Assembly: GCF_030296935.1 (NCBI RefSeq) | Contig: NZ_AP028032.1 | Span: 3,038,001 to 3,102,000 of the forward strand | Length of the DNA stretch: 64,000 nt | Origin: Coprobacter fastidiosus | Lineage (GTDB): Bacteria; Bacteroidota; Bacteroidia; Bacteroidales; Coprobacteraceae | Direction of reading: 5' to 3' | Part shown: positions 33,634-43,508 of the stretch, in pieces | Layout: each line of letters starts with the position of its first letter | Position numbering within the stretch: position 1 is the first letter of the stretch | Position numbers and translations under genes: made by a program | Notes under the pieces: generated by a model | The model's input: only the letters and a program-made list of their open reading frames with translations | The model's database searches: none | What the model was told of the DNA's origin: nothing

Positions 33634-34098
33634 ATGAAATTGAAATCTATTGGGATAGTTACAATATTATTATTTTCGGTCATGGGAATATTTTTCTCGT
33701 GTGATGATGACGATAAAAAAATCGTTTATAATAATTTGCCAGTCGAGAGCCGACATTTTATAGAGAATTATTTCTCCGGGGTAGATGTGGCTTCTGTTGA
33801 GAAAGAGGACGGAGAGCCTCATTATAAAGTGGAGCTTGCAAACGGTTTTGTATTGCGATTTTACAGGAATGGCGGATGGCAAGAAGTAGATGGAAATGGC
33901 GTTGAAATTCCAGGACCTGTCTTGTATGATCTGTTACCGGGAGCTATTTTGACGTATGTCGCCCAAGAATATCCGGATGCTTCTATTGTTGAGATCAGCC
34001 AGCATAGTTATGGCTATGAGGTAAATCTTGAAACCCAACCGGAGGTGAAATTGAAATTTAATCGTGATGGAGGAATTATCACAGAAATTGTAGACTGA
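33634..34098 (+). CDS. PepSY-like lipoprotein
   Basis: A 154-residue protein with a lipoprotein signal (MKLKSIGIVTILLFSVMGIFFSC). The mature part has two tandem repeats of about 60 residues: PVESRHFIENYFSGVDVASVEKEDGEPHYKVELANGFVLRFYRNGGW, then YVAQEYPDASIVEISQHSYGYEVNLETQPEVKLKFNRDGG. This is the DUF2874/PepSY-like fold common in Bacteroidales periplasmic lipoproteins. Its role is unknown; PepSY domains are thought to act as inhibitors or sensors in the envelope. It stands alone with a terminator. Confidence 0.85.
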   Translation: MKLKSIGIVTILLFSVMGIFFSCDDDDKKIVYNNLPVESRHFIENYFSGVDVASVEKEDGEPHYKVELANGFVLRFYRNGGWQEVDGNGVEIPGPVLYDLLPGAILTYVAQEYPDASIVEISQHSYGYEVNLETQPEVKLKFNRDGGIITEIVD

Positions 34099-34117
34099 TT
34101 GATAAATAGATGATTAA

Positions 34118-34166
34118 ACTCGGAAACATCACTTAAAATATAGAGAGATGTTTCCGGGTTGTTTTT
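34118..34166 (+). terminator. Intrinsic terminator of the PepSY-like gene
   Basis: ACTCGGAAACATC / GATGTTTCCGGGT is a 13-bp stem (one G-T) with a 16-base loop, then TGTTTTTG. Confidence 0.75.
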
Positions 34167-34169
34167 GTA

Positions 34170-34664
34170 TTATTTCTTTTCGTAAATAACAAAGGAATAA
34201 GGATAAGAATGTTTTTCGTCTGCCGGATGATCTTCCCGAAAAACCTCTTTCCATTTATTAGGATCTATGACCGGGAAAAATGTATCGGCATTTTCAAACT
34301 TATGATGAATCTCCGTAATATACAATTTGTCGGCCATTTCGATAGTTTGTTTGTATATCATGGCTCCTCCGATGATAAAAACTTCATCTTGCGATTCGCA
34401 TAGATTCAGTGCATCTTCTATAGAAGAACAAGCAAAGGCATTATCATAAAATGATTCGGGAATAGAAGTAAGAACCAAATTTTTACGATTAGGTAATGCC
34501 CCGTCAGGAAGGGATTCGAATGTACGGCGTCCCATGATAACGGCATGATTTACGGTCAAGTCCTTAAACCGTTTCAGATCGTTGGGCATATGACACAAAA
34601 GCTCTTTATTTTTGCCGATAGCCATATCTTCAGCTACTGCGGCGATTAAAGAAATTGTTGGCAT
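34170..34664 (-). CDS. folA: Dihydrofolate reductase
   Basis: A 164-residue NADPH-dependent reductase that regenerates tetrahydrofolate. ISLIAAVAEDMAIGKNKELLCHMPNDLKRFK has the usual start and the substrate-binding acidic position in PNDL. VIMGRRTFESLP, VFIIGGAMIYKQ and YITEIHHKFENADTFFP are the remaining family motifs. The usual WxxP in the active loop is CHMP here, a mild variation. It follows thyA by 44 bases on the same strand; ThyA oxidises methylene-tetrahydrofolate to dihydrofolate, which FolA reduces, so the pair is a functional unit. Confidence 0.96.
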   Translation of the reverse strand: MPTISLIAAVAEDMAIGKNKELLCHMPNDLKRFKDLTVNHAVIMGRRTFESLPDGALPNRKNLVLTSIPESFYDNAFACSSIEDALNLCESQDEVFIIGGAMIYKQTIEMADKLYITEIHHKFENADTFFPVIDPNKWKEVFREDHPADEKHSYPYSFVIYEKK

Positions 34665-34708
34665 AATATTATCTGTATTAGGTTATTATTAAATAGTTTT
34701 GCCGAAAC

Positions 34709-35503
34709 TTATACCGCAACCTCTCCTTTTATATGAGGATGCGGATCGTATCCGGTAAGTGTAAAATCTTCATATTTGAATCCGAATATATCCTTTACAT
34801 TCGAATTTATTTCTATTTGAGGTAATGGACGAGGTACCCGGGTCAATTGTAATTTTACCTGTTCGATATGATTACTATAGATATGGGCATCTCCCAATGT
34901 ATGAACAAAATCTCCGGCTTTTAATCCGGTAACTTGTGCCATCATTTTTAATAACAAAGCGTATGATGCAATGTTGAACGGAACACCTAAAAATATGTCG
35001 GCACTACGTTGGTAGAGTTGCAGACTTAAGCGTCCGTTTGCTACATAAAATTGGAAAAACGCATGACATGGAGGTAAATTCATCTGAGGAAGATCTGCGA
35101 CATTCCATGCACTTACGATTATCCTGCGAGAATCGGGATTGTGTTTGATTGTTTCCACAGCTTCGGTTATCTGATCTATATGGCCACCGTTATAATCAGG
35201 CCATGACCGCCATTGATAACCGTATATATGTCCCAAATCACCGTTTTCATCGGCCCATTCATTCCATATCCTTACTCCATTATCTTGAAGATATTTGACA
35301 TTTGTATCACCTTTAAGAAACCATAGAAGTTCGTATATAATCGATTTCAAATGCAGTTTTTTTGTTGTCAATAGCGGAAAACCATCTTCCATATTGAATC
35401 GCATTTGGTGTCCGAATACACTAATCGTACCTGTCCCGGTACGGTCTTCCTTATGAGTTCCTTCCTGCAATACACGTTGTAAAAGATCTAAATATTGCTT
35501 CAT
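34709..35503 (-). CDS. thyA: Thymidylate synthase
   Basis: A 264-residue classical ThyA that methylates dUMP to dTMP using methylene-tetrahydrofolate. [36 protein letters not shown] is the standard N-terminus. The catalytic cysteine lies in [12 protein letters not shown], followed by [26 protein letters not shown] and [15 protein letters not shown]. The length is exactly that of the E. coli type. It is first in the thyA-folA operon. Confidence 0.98.
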   Translation of the reverse strand: MKQYLDLLQRVLQEGTHKEDRTGTGTISVFGHQMRFNMEDGFPLLTTKKLHLKSIIYELLWFLKGDTNVKYLQDNGVRIWNEWADENGDLGHIYGYQWRSWPDYNGGHIDQITEAVETIKHNPDSRRIIVSAWNVADLPQMNLPPCHAFFQFYVANGRLSLQLYQRSADIFLGVPFNIASYALLLKMMAQVTGLKAGDFVHTLGDAHIYSNHIEQVKLQLTRVPRPLPQIEINSNVKDIFGFKYEDFTLTGYDPHPHIKGEVAV

Positions 35504-35928
35504 GTTCGGTAGTTAATAGGAGTACAAAAATAGTAATTCTATGTCAATTATTATATAGAAAAGAAATATATTTGGGAGGGTTAACATTTAATTTGTAGTA
35601 CCGGTTTATTTTTATGAGTCGCTTTATACGGCTTTTATCGACATGACTATCTTCCTGTTGGGGTGTTATCGAATTTTCATCGATCCGATTTCTATAGGCT
35701 TTTTTATAGTTTTTAATCATAAATGTTAAATTATGCTGTTTTATTTGTGTTTAATGGTACTATGTATTACATGGTACTTTATATTTTATATATTTGTGGA
35801 GTAGAATAAGAGGTAGATTTGAGTCTGTTAAAATTTTGTACAGATATTTTTTTGACTAAAAATTATTATTTGCAACCTTTAGATCTGTAATATACGTCTA
35901 AGATTAAAATTATATAGAATATTTGACT
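35504..35928. other. Intergenic region between thyA and the efflux operon
   Basis: 425 AT-rich bases between divergent operons. It holds the thyA -7 box. On the plus strand TTTGACTA at 35851 and ATTATTTGC at about 35866 look promoter-like but are spaced wrongly for the consensus. Nothing else seen. Confidence 0.4.
35525..35532 (-). promoter_or_regulatory. Candidate -7 box of thyA-folA
   Basis: TATTTTTG on the minus strand, 21 bases before the thyA ATG, fitting TAnnTTTG. No clear -33 box. Confidence 0.45.
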
Positions 35929-36603
35929 ATGATACGCCTTGAGCAAATTCACAAAACTTACCATAATGGTTCTCCATTACATGTACTGAAAGGTGTCGAT
36001 TTGGAGATCGGCAAGGGGGAGTTAGTTTCGATAATGGGGGCATCCGGATCTGGAAAGTCCACTCTGTTGAATATATTGGGTATCTTGGATGATTATGACT
36101 CGGGTAATTATTATTTGAATGATGTGCTTATTAAGAATTTATCGGAGACTAAAGCTGCTGAATATCGCAATCGAATGATCGGATTTGTTTTTCAATCATT
36201 CAATTTGATATCTTTTAAAAATGCAATGGAGAATGTTGCTCTTCCTCTATATTATCAAAATGTATCACGTAAAAAAAGAAATATGCAGGCAATGGAATAT
36301 CTCGAAAAAATGGGACTTAAAGAACATGCTTTGCATCTGCCTTCGGAATTATCCGGAGGTCAGAAACAGCGGATTGCCATAGCAAGGGCACTGATTGCCC
36401 GTCCGCAGATTATATTGGCTGATGAGCCGACCGGAGCGTTGGACAGTAAGACGAGCCAGGAGGTTATGGATCTGTTGAAAGAAGTGAATAGAGAAGGGAT
36501 GACTTTGGTTGTCGTAACTCATGAGAGAGATATTGCCACTCAGACGAATAAGATCGTTCATATCAAAGATGGGATTATCGGTTCGGTAGAAATTTTAAGA
36601 TAA
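35929..36603 (+). CDS. ABC transporter ATPase, MacB/LolD type
   Basis: A 224-residue ATPase of the MacB/LolD/FtsE group. MIRLEQIHKTYHNGSPLHVLKGVDLEIGKGE is the usual start; an in-frame TTG at 35923 is less likely. Walker A is MGASGSGKSTLLNILG, the Q-loop is FVFQSFNLIS, the signature is PSELSGGQKQRIAIARAL, Walker B is IILADEPTGALDS and the H-loop is VVVTHER, so it is intact. It is the first gene of a five-gene operon (ATPase, two permeases, adaptor, outer-membrane channel) with gaps of 7, 15, 24 and 1 bases. The whole is a type VII (MacB-like) tripartite efflux pump. Confidence 0.93.
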   Translation: MIRLEQIHKTYHNGSPLHVLKGVDLEIGKGELVSIMGASGSGKSTLLNILGILDDYDSGNYYLNDVLIKNLSETKAAEYRNRMIGFVFQSFNLISFKNAMENVALPLYYQNVSRKKRNMQAMEYLEKMGLKEHALHLPSELSGGQKQRIAIARALIARPQIILADEPTGALDSKTSQEVMDLLKEVNREGMTLVVVTHERDIATQTNKIVHIKDGIIGSVEILR

Positions 36604-36610
36604 AACGAGT

Positions 36611-37855
36611 ATGTGGAACATTGTTCAAGAAATATGGGGAGCTTTACGTAATAATAAATTACGAACATTCTTGACCGGATTTTCTGTTGCTTGGGGCATT
36701 TTTATGCTTATTCTGTTATTGGGGGCAGGTAACGGGCTGAAGAACGGGGTGCGGAGTAAATTTTCATGGCGTGCAAAGAATGCCGTAGCATTATGGACGG
36801 GAAAGACTTATCTTCCGTATAAAGGTATGCCTAAAAACAGACAAGTAAGTTTCCGTCCTGAAGATGTTTCCGAGTTTCGTAAACTTCACCCGGAGGTTAC
36901 CCGTTTTACAGCCGTTCTTGATCGTTGGGGAGATACTTTGTCGGTAGGAAAAGAATCTATGTTTAATTTGATAAAGGCTGTTTCTCCCGAATATCCATCT
37001 ATTCGTAATGTAGAGATTGTAGCGGGAGGAGGGCGTTTTATTAATGAAGCTGATATGAAAATGGCTCGTAAAGTAGCTGTAATTCACGAGCGTACGGCCG
37101 AGACGTTATTTAAATCCAAACCAGCTATAGGACAGCAGATCAAAGCCGGAAATATCGTCTATAAAGTTGTCGGCATTTATATGGAAGAACTTATGCAGAG
37201 TTCGCCAGATGTATTTATTCCGTTATCGACTGCCGGGAAAATTTATTTTCCTGACGAAAAATATAAGAGCTTGGAGATGTTGGTCGAGGGTGTAAACTCG
37301 TTAGAGGAAAATGCTGCTTTTGAACGAGGAATGCGGGAAACGTTGGGCCAGCTCGGAGATTTTTCTCCGGACGATAGGAATGCTTTGTATGTCAGTAATA
37401 CGATATCGAATTATTTGCAGACACAGGGAATATTTAACGGAATCCAGATTTTTGTTTGGATTATCGGCATCGGAACTCTTATCGCCGGGATTGTAGGGGT
37501 TAGTAATATTATGTTAATCTCGGTAAAAGAGCGGACTCGGGAATTAGGAATCCGAAAAGCATTAGGTGCTACTCCAGCTTCGATTTTGAGACTAGTCGTG
37601 ATTGAATCGGTGTTTGTAACACTTTTTTTCGGCTATTTGGGAATGATTGCAGGAATCGGTTTGACGGAAGGTGTGAATGCTTTGTTGGTTGGAGGAGGAA
37701 TGAATAAGGATATGATATTTCAGAACCCTACGGTAGATCTTTCGATAGCTGTTTCTGCTACGTTGGTTCTTGTTGTGTCCGGAGTTCTTGCCGGATATTT
37801 TCCGGCTCGGAAAGCCGTACGGGTAAAACCGATAGAAGCATTGCGGAGTGAATGA
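36611..37855 (+). CDS. MacB-like permease 1
   Basis: A 414-residue permease with four transmembrane helices: one near residue 20-45 (LTGFSVAWGIFMLILLLGAGNG), then a periplasmic MacB_PCD domain (about 50-270), then three helices of the FtsX domain (IFVWIIGIGTLIAGIVGVSNIMLISVKERTRELGIRKALGAT, VFVTLFFGYLGMIAGIG, and LVLVVSGVLAGYFPARKAVRVKPIEALRSE). The periplasmic domain should couple to the adaptor. It is paralogous to the next gene, so the pair probably forms a heterodimer with the ATPase at 35929. Confidence 0.9.
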   Translation: MWNIVQEIWGALRNNKLRTFLTGFSVAWGIFMLILLLGAGNGLKNGVRSKFSWRAKNAVALWTGKTYLPYKGMPKNRQVSFRPEDVSEFRKLHPEVTRFTAVLDRWGDTLSVGKESMFNLIKAVSPEYPSIRNVEIVAGGGRFINEADMKMARKVAVIHERTAETLFKSKPAIGQQIKAGNIVYKVVGIYMEELMQSSPDVFIPLSTAGKIYFPDEKYKSLEMLVEGVNSLEENAAFERGMRETLGQLGDFSPDDRNALYVSNTISNYLQTQGIFNGIQIFVWIIGIGTLIAGIVGVSNIMLISVKERTRELGIRKALGATPASILRLVVIESVFVTLFFGYLGMIAGIGLTEGVNALLVGGGMNKDMIFQNPTVDLSIAVSATLVLVVSGVLAGYFPARKAVRVKPIEALRSE

Positions 37856-37870
37856 TTAAGTTTTGAAGTT

Positions 37871-39130
37871 ATGTTTGATAAAGATAGATGGCAGGAAATA
37901 TGGCTTACGATCACGCGGAATAAAATCCGTAGTCTTTTGACTGCATTTGGGGTGTTTTGGGGGATATTTATGTTAGTTCTCATGTCAGGATCGGGAAACG
38001 GGCTTGAAGAAGGGATAATTTCCGGGGTGAAAAATTTTCCGAAAAATTCTTGTTATTTCTTCTCTGAGAGGACCTCTAAAGCTTATGCCGGTTTTGCAAA
38101 AGGGCGTAATTGGTCTATACATACGTCGGATGTGGAGGTGCTGAGGGGGCGTTTTCCCGAAATAGAGCGAATATCTGCTATTATGTTTGAGTGGAATGAG
38201 AAAAATACGTTGCGAAATAATAAATATGGGGCTTATATGGTAAAAGGGCTTTCTCCTGATTACCTTTTTATAGAACCCCAACGTATGCTTTATGGGCGCT
38301 ATATAAATGAAGTGGATATTAGGGAGAGGCGAAAAGTCTGCGTAATAGGGGAACAGGTGTATCAAGAGATGTTTATGCCGGGAGAGAATCCGTTAGGAAA
38401 GTTGTTACAGATAAATGGAGTGGCTTATCGGGTAGTAGGTGTGAATATTCCGGTAACGAAAATACAGATCGGAGGCCGTTCCGAAGCATCTATTATTTTA
38501 CCGTTTAGTACTATGCAGCAGAGTTATAATAGAGGGGACAAGATAGACTGTGTAGCATTGTCTGTAAATGAAAAGTTTTCGGTTTCTGCTTTGGAGGAGG
38601 AAATGAAAAATGTCGTTAAGAAGCATAATCGAATCTCTCCTGACGATTTGCAAGCCGTCGGCAGTATAAATGTTGAGAAAGAATTTAAAATGTTTTACTC
38701 TTTATTCGGTGGGATAAATATTCTGATTTGGATTGTAGGAATAGGGACATTGTTGGCTGGGGCGGTAGGTGTGAGTAATATTATGTTGGTGACCGTACGG
38801 GAACGGACTAAAGAGATCGGTATCCGTCGGGCATTGGGAGCTTGTCCTCGTTCTATATTGATGCAAATTATGTCCGAAAGTCTCATCTTGACATTGCTGG
38901 CCGGTTTTTTCGGTTTGTTTATGGGGGTAGCTCTTCTATATGTGGTGGATATATTTATGCAAAACATGTTGCAATCCGGAGAACAGATATTTTTTGCTCC
39001 ACCTCAAATTTCTTTTGCAACAGCGGTTTCGGCATCGATAGTCTTGATCGTTACCGGTTTGTTGGCGGGATGCCTGCCTGCATGGAGAGCTTTACAGATA
39101 AAAGCAATAGATGCGATACGGGAAGAATAA
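37871..39130 (+). CDS. MacB-like permease 2
   Basis: A 419-residue permease built like the gene before it: first helix LTAFGVFWGIFMLVLMSGSGNGLEEG, periplasmic domain to about 270, and FtsX helices starting IWIVGIGTLLAGAVGVSNIM and ending LAGCLPAWRALQIKAIDAIREE. It shares the GIGTLxAGxVGVSNIM and KExGIRxALGA segments with permease 1, which suggests an old tandem duplication. The periplasmic domains differ much more (for example CYFFSERTSKAYAGFAKGRNW). Confidence 0.9.
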   Translation: MFDKDRWQEIWLTITRNKIRSLLTAFGVFWGIFMLVLMSGSGNGLEEGIISGVKNFPKNSCYFFSERTSKAYAGFAKGRNWSIHTSDVEVLRGRFPEIERISAIMFEWNEKNTLRNNKYGAYMVKGLSPDYLFIEPQRMLYGRYINEVDIRERRKVCVIGEQVYQEMFMPGENPLGKLLQINGVAYRVVGVNIPVTKIQIGGRSEASIILPFSTMQQSYNRGDKIDCVALSVNEKFSVSALEEEMKNVVKKHNRISPDDLQAVGSINVEKEFKMFYSLFGGINILIWIVGIGTLLAGAVGVSNIMLVTVRERTKEIGIRRALGACPRSILMQIMSESLILTLLAGFFGLFMGVALLYVVDIFMQNMLQSGEQIFFAPPQISFATAVSASIVLIVTGLLAGCLPAWRALQIKAIDAIREE

Positions 39131-39154
39131 ATAAGAAAAATAATAATATAGATT

Positions 39155-40258
39155 ATGAAAAGATATGTAAGGTTTTTTTTACTGTTGGTATTTGCAGTAA
39201 TGCTTGTGGGAACGTTTGTATTTTTATGGAAAAAGTCCCGTCCTGAGATAACTGTATATGAAGTAGTTGCTCCTCAGAAAAGGACGATAGAGAAAAAAAC
39301 AATAGCTACCGGAAAAGTAGAGCCGCGTGATGAAGTCTTGATTAAGCCTCAGATTTCGGGTATTGTGTCTGCGGTTTATAAAGAAGCTGGTCAGATGGTG
39401 AAAGCCGGTGATGTAATTGCTTTGGTGAAGGTGATTCCGGAAATGGGAACATTGAATGCTGCAGAGTCTCGGGTTAATGTCGCTCAGATCAATTTCGGTC
39501 AGACTCAACGGGACTTCGACCGGGCTCAAAATTTATTTCGTTCCGGTGTGATCTCAAAAGAGGAGTTTGAAAAAAGCCAGTTGGAAAATAACCGGGCGAA
39601 AGAAGAGTTACAGAATGCTCAGGATAATCTGGAAATTGTAAGAGATGGGATTTCCAGGCGTTCGGCACAGTATAGCAATACTCAGATTCGTTCCACCATC
39701 GATGGGATGATTCTCGATGTTCCGGTAAAAGTAGGTAACTCTGTGATACAATCAAACAATTTTAATGACGGTACTACGATAGCTTCTATTGCAAATATGA
39801 ATGATATGATTTTCAAAGGTAAAATAGACGAAACAGAAGTCGGTCAACTTCATGAGGGCATGCCGATCAAGCTTACTGTCGGTGCACTCAGAGATGCTTG
39901 TTTTGATGCGGTTCTGGAGTACATATCACCGAAAAGTACAGAGGAGAACGGGACAGTCTTGTTCGAAATTAAAGCAGCGGCTTCGATTCCTGATACCGTA
40001 TTTGTTCGTGCCGGATATAGTGCGAATGCTGAAATTATTCTGGATAGGAGAGAAAACGTGCTCACGATACCGGAAAGTACGGTGGAGTTTCATGGGGATT
40101 CTACTTTTGTGCAACTGGTGCAGGATAGTATAAGCCGTCCTCAGGTATTTGTGCAAAAACCGATAAAAACCGGATTGTCGGATGGAATATCGATAGAGGT
40201 AATTTCGGGAGTGAAAGCGGGAGATTTTATTCGGGGAAATAGAATTATAAAGAAATGA
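39155..40258 (+). CDS. Periplasmic adaptor (HlyD/MacA family)
   Basis: A 367-residue membrane-fusion protein. One N-terminal membrane anchor (FFLLLVFAVMLVGTFVFLWKK) is followed by the barrel-sandwich half GKVEPRDEVLIKPQISGIVSAVYKEAGQMVKAGDVIALVKV. A helical hairpin follows (residues about 90-170, with SGVISKEEFEKSQLENNRAKEEL), then the second lipoyl half STIDGMILDVPVKVGNSV. The beta-barrel and membrane-proximal domains end at KAGDFIRGNRIIKK. It bridges the permease pair to the TolC-like channel. Confidence 0.93.
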   Translation: MKRYVRFFLLLVFAVMLVGTFVFLWKKSRPEITVYEVVAPQKRTIEKKTIATGKVEPRDEVLIKPQISGIVSAVYKEAGQMVKAGDVIALVKVIPEMGTLNAAESRVNVAQINFGQTQRDFDRAQNLFRSGVISKEEFEKSQLENNRAKEELQNAQDNLEIVRDGISRRSAQYSNTQIRSTIDGMILDVPVKVGNSVIQSNNFNDGTTIASIANMNDMIFKGKIDETEVGQLHEGMPIKLTVGALRDACFDAVLEYISPKSTEENGTVLFEIKAAASIPDTVFVRAGYSANAEIILDRRENVLTIPESTVEFHGDSTFVQLVQDSISRPQVFVQKPIKTGLSDGISIEVISGVKAGDFIRGNRIIKK

Positions 40259-40259
40259 A

Positions 40260-41606
40260 ATGATGGATATTCGTAAAATAGTCGTAATAAGTTTGGGCAT
40301 AACATCATGCTGTTTTTCGCTTGTAGCACAAGAAAAATGGTCGCTGTCGCAATGTATCGATTATGCCGTACAAAATAATATTCAGGTAAAGCAAAAACAA
40401 CTGGAAAAAGAAAATAGTGAAATACGGTTGAATACAACTCGAATGAGTCGTTTACCTGATTTGACCGGAAGTGCCGGACAAGATTTTTACTTCGGACGGA
40501 GTCCTTCACGTACAGGAGTTTATGAAGACCAATCTCAATCTTCAACATCATTTCGCATATCATCGTCACTCCCTGTATTTACAGGATTTAAGATACAGAG
40601 TGAGATCGGTTCGGCCCGGTTCGACTTGAAAGCTGCCGTAGAAGAGTTGAATAAGGCGAAAGAAGATGTTGCCTTGAATGTAACATCTTATTATTTACAG
40701 GCCCTTTTTAATAAAGAGATATTATGTATTGCGCAAAAACAACTGGAAATTAGTCGTTTGCAATTGAAAAAAATCGAAAAAATGGTGGAGCAAGGACGGA
40801 GTTCCGAGGCATCTTTGTATGAAAGCCGGGCTTTAGTTGCAGAAGATGAAATGAATGTGACCCAATCGGAAAATAATCTGCTTTTATCTTTAGTCGATCT
40901 TTCCCAATTACTGAATTTAGAAAAGGCAGAGGGTTTTGATATTGAAGAACCCGATATGAACTCGGTCACTTTACAACAAACAGCATCTTTGGTTTCCCCG
41001 AAGGATGCATTTAAGTTTTCTGTAGAAAATCGTCCCGGTATAAAGTCTGCTTTGTATGCTTTAGAGAGCAGTCGTTTTGGGTTGAAACAAGCACGTTCGG
41101 GATATTATCCTACACTTTCTTTCGGAGCGTCTTACGGGACGAGCTATTATCATGCTTATAAGGGGGGAGATGAAAATAACTGGACTTTTGCCGAACAGAT
41201 GCGTAATAATGGGAGTGAAACGCTCGGTTTTACATTATCTGTCCCGCTTTTTAATCGTTTGGTAACCCGCAATCAAGTAAAGCAAGCCCGATTGCAAATA
41301 CGATTGCAAGAATTGGCATTGGATAATGCTCGTCAGCAACTTTATAAAGAAATAGAACAGGCGTATTATGCCGCGGTCGCCGCGCATAAAAAGTATATTT
41401 CTTCTCAAAAGTCGGTGGATGCGGCCCGTATCTCATTCGAGTATGAGCAGAAAAAGTATGATGCCGGAAAATCAACGGTTTTTGAATATAGCGATGCAAA
41501 AAATAAATATGAAAAAAGTCTGTCCGAACAAGTTCAAGCGCGTTATGATTTTTTATTCCGTTCAAAAGTTTTAGATTTCTATAATGGGAAGCCTTTAGCT
41601 TTTTGA
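40260..41606 (+). CDS. TolC-like outer-membrane efflux channel
   Basis: A 448-residue outer-membrane factor. A signal peptide (VVISLGITSCCFSLVAQ) precedes EKWSLSQCIDYAVQNNIQVKQKQLEKENSEIRL, the first of two internally repeated OEP halves. The second half starts near FKFSVENRPGIKSALYALESSRFGLKQARSGYYPTLSFGASYG. Long coiled helices form the periplasmic tunnel and SVPLFNRLVTRNQVKQARL begins the second hairpin. ATG 40260 and ATG 40263 are adjacent in frame; the start lies one base after the adaptor's stop, so the two are translationally coupled. Confidence 0.92.
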   Translation: MMDIRKIVVISLGITSCCFSLVAQEKWSLSQCIDYAVQNNIQVKQKQLEKENSEIRLNTTRMSRLPDLTGSAGQDFYFGRSPSRTGVYEDQSQSSTSFRISSSLPVFTGFKIQSEIGSARFDLKAAVEELNKAKEDVALNVTSYYLQALFNKEILCIAQKQLEISRLQLKKIEKMVEQGRSSEASLYESRALVAEDEMNVTQSENNLLLSLVDLSQLLNLEKAEGFDIEEPDMNSVTLQQTASLVSPKDAFKFSVENRPGIKSALYALESSRFGLKQARSGYYPTLSFGASYGTSYYHAYKGGDENNWTFAEQMRNNGSETLGFTLSVPLFNRLVTRNQVKQARLQIRLQELALDNARQQLYKEIEQAYYAAVAAHKKYISSQKSVDAARISFEYEQKKYDAGKSTVFEYSDAKNKYEKSLSEQVQARYDFLFRSKVLDFYNGKPLAF

Positions 41607-41700
41607 TTAACGGTTGTTTGTCTTCCGGATGTCGTATGCAAGCGCATTCGGAGACAATGGCGACTTGACGGTATATGTTAATGAAGGATGATGGCGAAAA

Positions 41701-42636
41701 TCAGTAACCTTCTCTGTATTTTCCTTCGGTGCTGTCGTCTATGATACTCAGATAGCTTGCATATCGGGATTCGCTGATCCTATGTTGTTCTACTGCCGCA
41801 AGTACGGCGCAACCCGGTTCATGGCGATGTGTGCAGTTGTTAAAACGGCAATCATGGGAAATTTTAAATATTTCGGGGAAAAAATGAGCGACCTCTTCCG
41901 GTTCGAAATCGATAGTACCGAAACCTTTTACTCCCGGAGTATCGATAATATATCCTCCTTCGGGCAATGGGAACATTTCAGAAAATGTTGTAGTGTGCAT
42001 CCCTTTATGGTGTGATGTCGATACATTTCCCGTCTTCAGGTTTAATCCCGGAAGGATAGTATTGATCAGAGTGGATTTTCCAACACCTGAGTTACCGGAC
42101 AGTAAAGTGATTTTTCCTTTTAGAAGAGATTTGATCTCCTCGATGCCTTTTCCCGTCAATGCCGATACCTTAAAACAATCATATCCGATAGTGTCATAAA
42201 GATGGATCAAAGCATTCATGTATTCTGTATCGTCCTCGTTGTAACTGTCTGTTTTATTGATGACAATTTTTACCGGGATTCGATATGCTTCGGCAGTAGC
42301 GAGAAAACGATCTATAAAAATCGTATGGGTAGTAGGATTGCTGACTGTGATAATTAACAAGGCTTGATCGATATTGGCCGCCAGAATGTGAGACTCTTTG
42401 GAAAGGTTTGACGATTTTCGTATAATATAATTTTCTCGCGGTTCTATTTTCGAGATAAAGGCCGTCCCCTCTTTATTATTTTCTATTTCTACCCGGTCTC
42501 CAACCGCGATGGGATTGGTACTGCGGATTCCTTTTAAACGGAAATTACCTTTTATTTTACATTTGATTTCTTTCCCATCATCCGTTTTTACGATATACCA
42601 ACTACCGGTGTTTTTTATTACGAGTCCGTGTTCCAT
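41701..42636 (-). CDS. rsgA: Ribosome small-subunit maturation GTPase RsgA
   Basis: A 311-residue circularly permuted GTPase that helps finish the 30S subunit. An OB fold occupies residues 1-70 (GRCKIKG-like [26 protein letters not shown]). The G4 motif VINKTD precedes G1 ([20 protein letters not shown]) and G3 ([10 protein letters not shown]), the permuted order typical of the family. The C-terminal zinc domain has [14 protein letters not shown]. It lies downstream of frr on the same strand, after the frr terminator. Confidence 0.96.
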   Translation of the reverse strand: MEHGLVIKNTGSWYIVKTDDGKEIKCKIKGNFRLKGIRSTNPIAVGDRVEIENNKEGTAFISKIEPRENYIIRKSSNLSKESHILAANIDQALLIITVSNPTTHTIFIDRFLATAEAYRIPVKIVINKTDSYNEDDTEYMNALIHLYDTIGYDCFKVSALTGKGIEEIKSLLKGKITLLSGNSGVGKSTLINTILPGLNLKTGNVSTSHHKGMHTTTFSEMFPLPEGGYIIDTPGVKGFGTIDFEPEEVAHFFPEIFKISHDCRFNNCTHRHEPGCAVLAAVEQHRISESRYASYLSIIDDSTEGKYREGY

Positions 42637-42679
42637 ATTAATTTGATAAAACTATATCCTTGTCCGGGTAATTTTAAAA

Positions 42680-42722
42680 AAGAAAAACTAAAAGCAAAAC
42701 AAACCGTTCTGACTTTTAGTTC
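42680..42722 (-). terminator. Intrinsic terminator of frr
   Basis: On the minus strand AACTAAAAG pairs with CTTTTAGTT (9 bp) around an 18-base loop and is followed by TTTCTTTTTT. It is between frr and rsgA. Confidence 0.7.
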
Positions 42723-42786
42723 TTCCAATATGTTTTATGCTGTTCAAAAAATTCTTTTTACAATGAAAATAAATGTGAGATTCAAG

Positions 42787-43347
42787 TTATACGGTTAAAA
42801 TCTCTTTTTCTTTTGCATTGAAAATATCGTCTATCTTTTTAATGTATTTATCGTGAATTTTCTGAACACTGGCTTCTCCGTCTTTTTCAACATCTTCGGG
42901 CATTCCGGCTTTAATAGCTTTTTTCAACCCATCGATAGCATCTCGGCGTGCATTTCGTACACTTACTTTTGCGTTTTCAGCTTCTTGCTTTGCTTGTTTG
43001 ACTAAAGCTTTACGTCTCTCTTCTGTCAATGGGGGTAATCCTAAACGGATAATTTCACCGTTGTTCTCGGGAGTAATGCCCACTTCGGAATTTTGAATAG
43101 CTTTTTCGATCTCTTTGAACATCGATTTTTCCCACGGTTGTATGGCGATGGTTTTAGCATCGGGAGTGGTAATAGTGGCTACATTACTGATAGGTACCAT
43201 ACTGCCGTAGTATTCTACCCGTACCGGGTCAAGAATGCGGGCACTGGCTTTTCCTGCACGGATTGTAGCCAGAGCTTCATCTAAAAACTCAACACTCATC
43301 GCCATTTTTTCTTCAGCGGCATCCAGATATGTTTTTACGTCTGTCAT
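42787..43347 (-). CDS. frr: Ribosome recycling factor
   Basis: A 186-residue RRF that splits the post-termination ribosome with EF-G. It has [43 protein letters not shown] and the C-terminal [28 protein letters not shown]...[19 protein letters not shown]. The length is standard. It sits between pyrH and rsgA in an order common in bacteria, but has its own promoter (43466-43496) and terminator. Confidence 0.98.
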   Translation of the reverse strand: MTDVKTYLDAAEEKMAMSVEFLDEALATIRAGKASARILDPVRVEYYGSMVPISNVATITTPDAKTIAIQPWEKSMFKEIEKAIQNSEVGITPENNGEIIRLGLPPLTEERRKALVKQAKQEAENAKVSVRNARRDAIDGLKKAIKAGMPEDVEKDGEASVQKIHDKYIKKIDDIFNAKEKEILTV

Positions 43348-43432
43348 AGTGGTTTTATATACGATGGTTTATAAAATTCGGTTTTCAGTAGGAATAAACG
43401 GTTTCGATTTTATTTAACCGATATGTTAATGT

Positions 43433-43449
43433 ATTATCGAAACGATAAT
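43433..43449. repeat. Small palindrome in the frr leader
   Basis: ATTATCG-AAA-CGATAAT, 7-bp arms, lies between the frr promoter and its start codon. It could be a leader hairpin or an operator. Confidence 0.3.
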
Positions 43450-43465
43450 TTATTTCTTTATGGAA

Positions 43466-43496
43466 CAAATATAAAATAGTTTCGGCAAATCTCAAA
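43466..43496 (-). promoter_or_regulatory. Promoter of frr
   Basis: On the minus strand TTTG at 43493-43496, a 19-base spacer, and TATATTTG at 43466-43473, both full consensus. The leader to the frr ATG is about 115 bases. Confidence 0.7.
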
Positions 43497-43508
43497 ACGT
43501 TTCTCGGA

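Noticed and set aside
35851-35873. TTTGACTA...ATTATTTGC as promoter of the efflux operon
   Set aside because: The spacing is about 10 bases, not 19-21, and the -7 box is off by one base.
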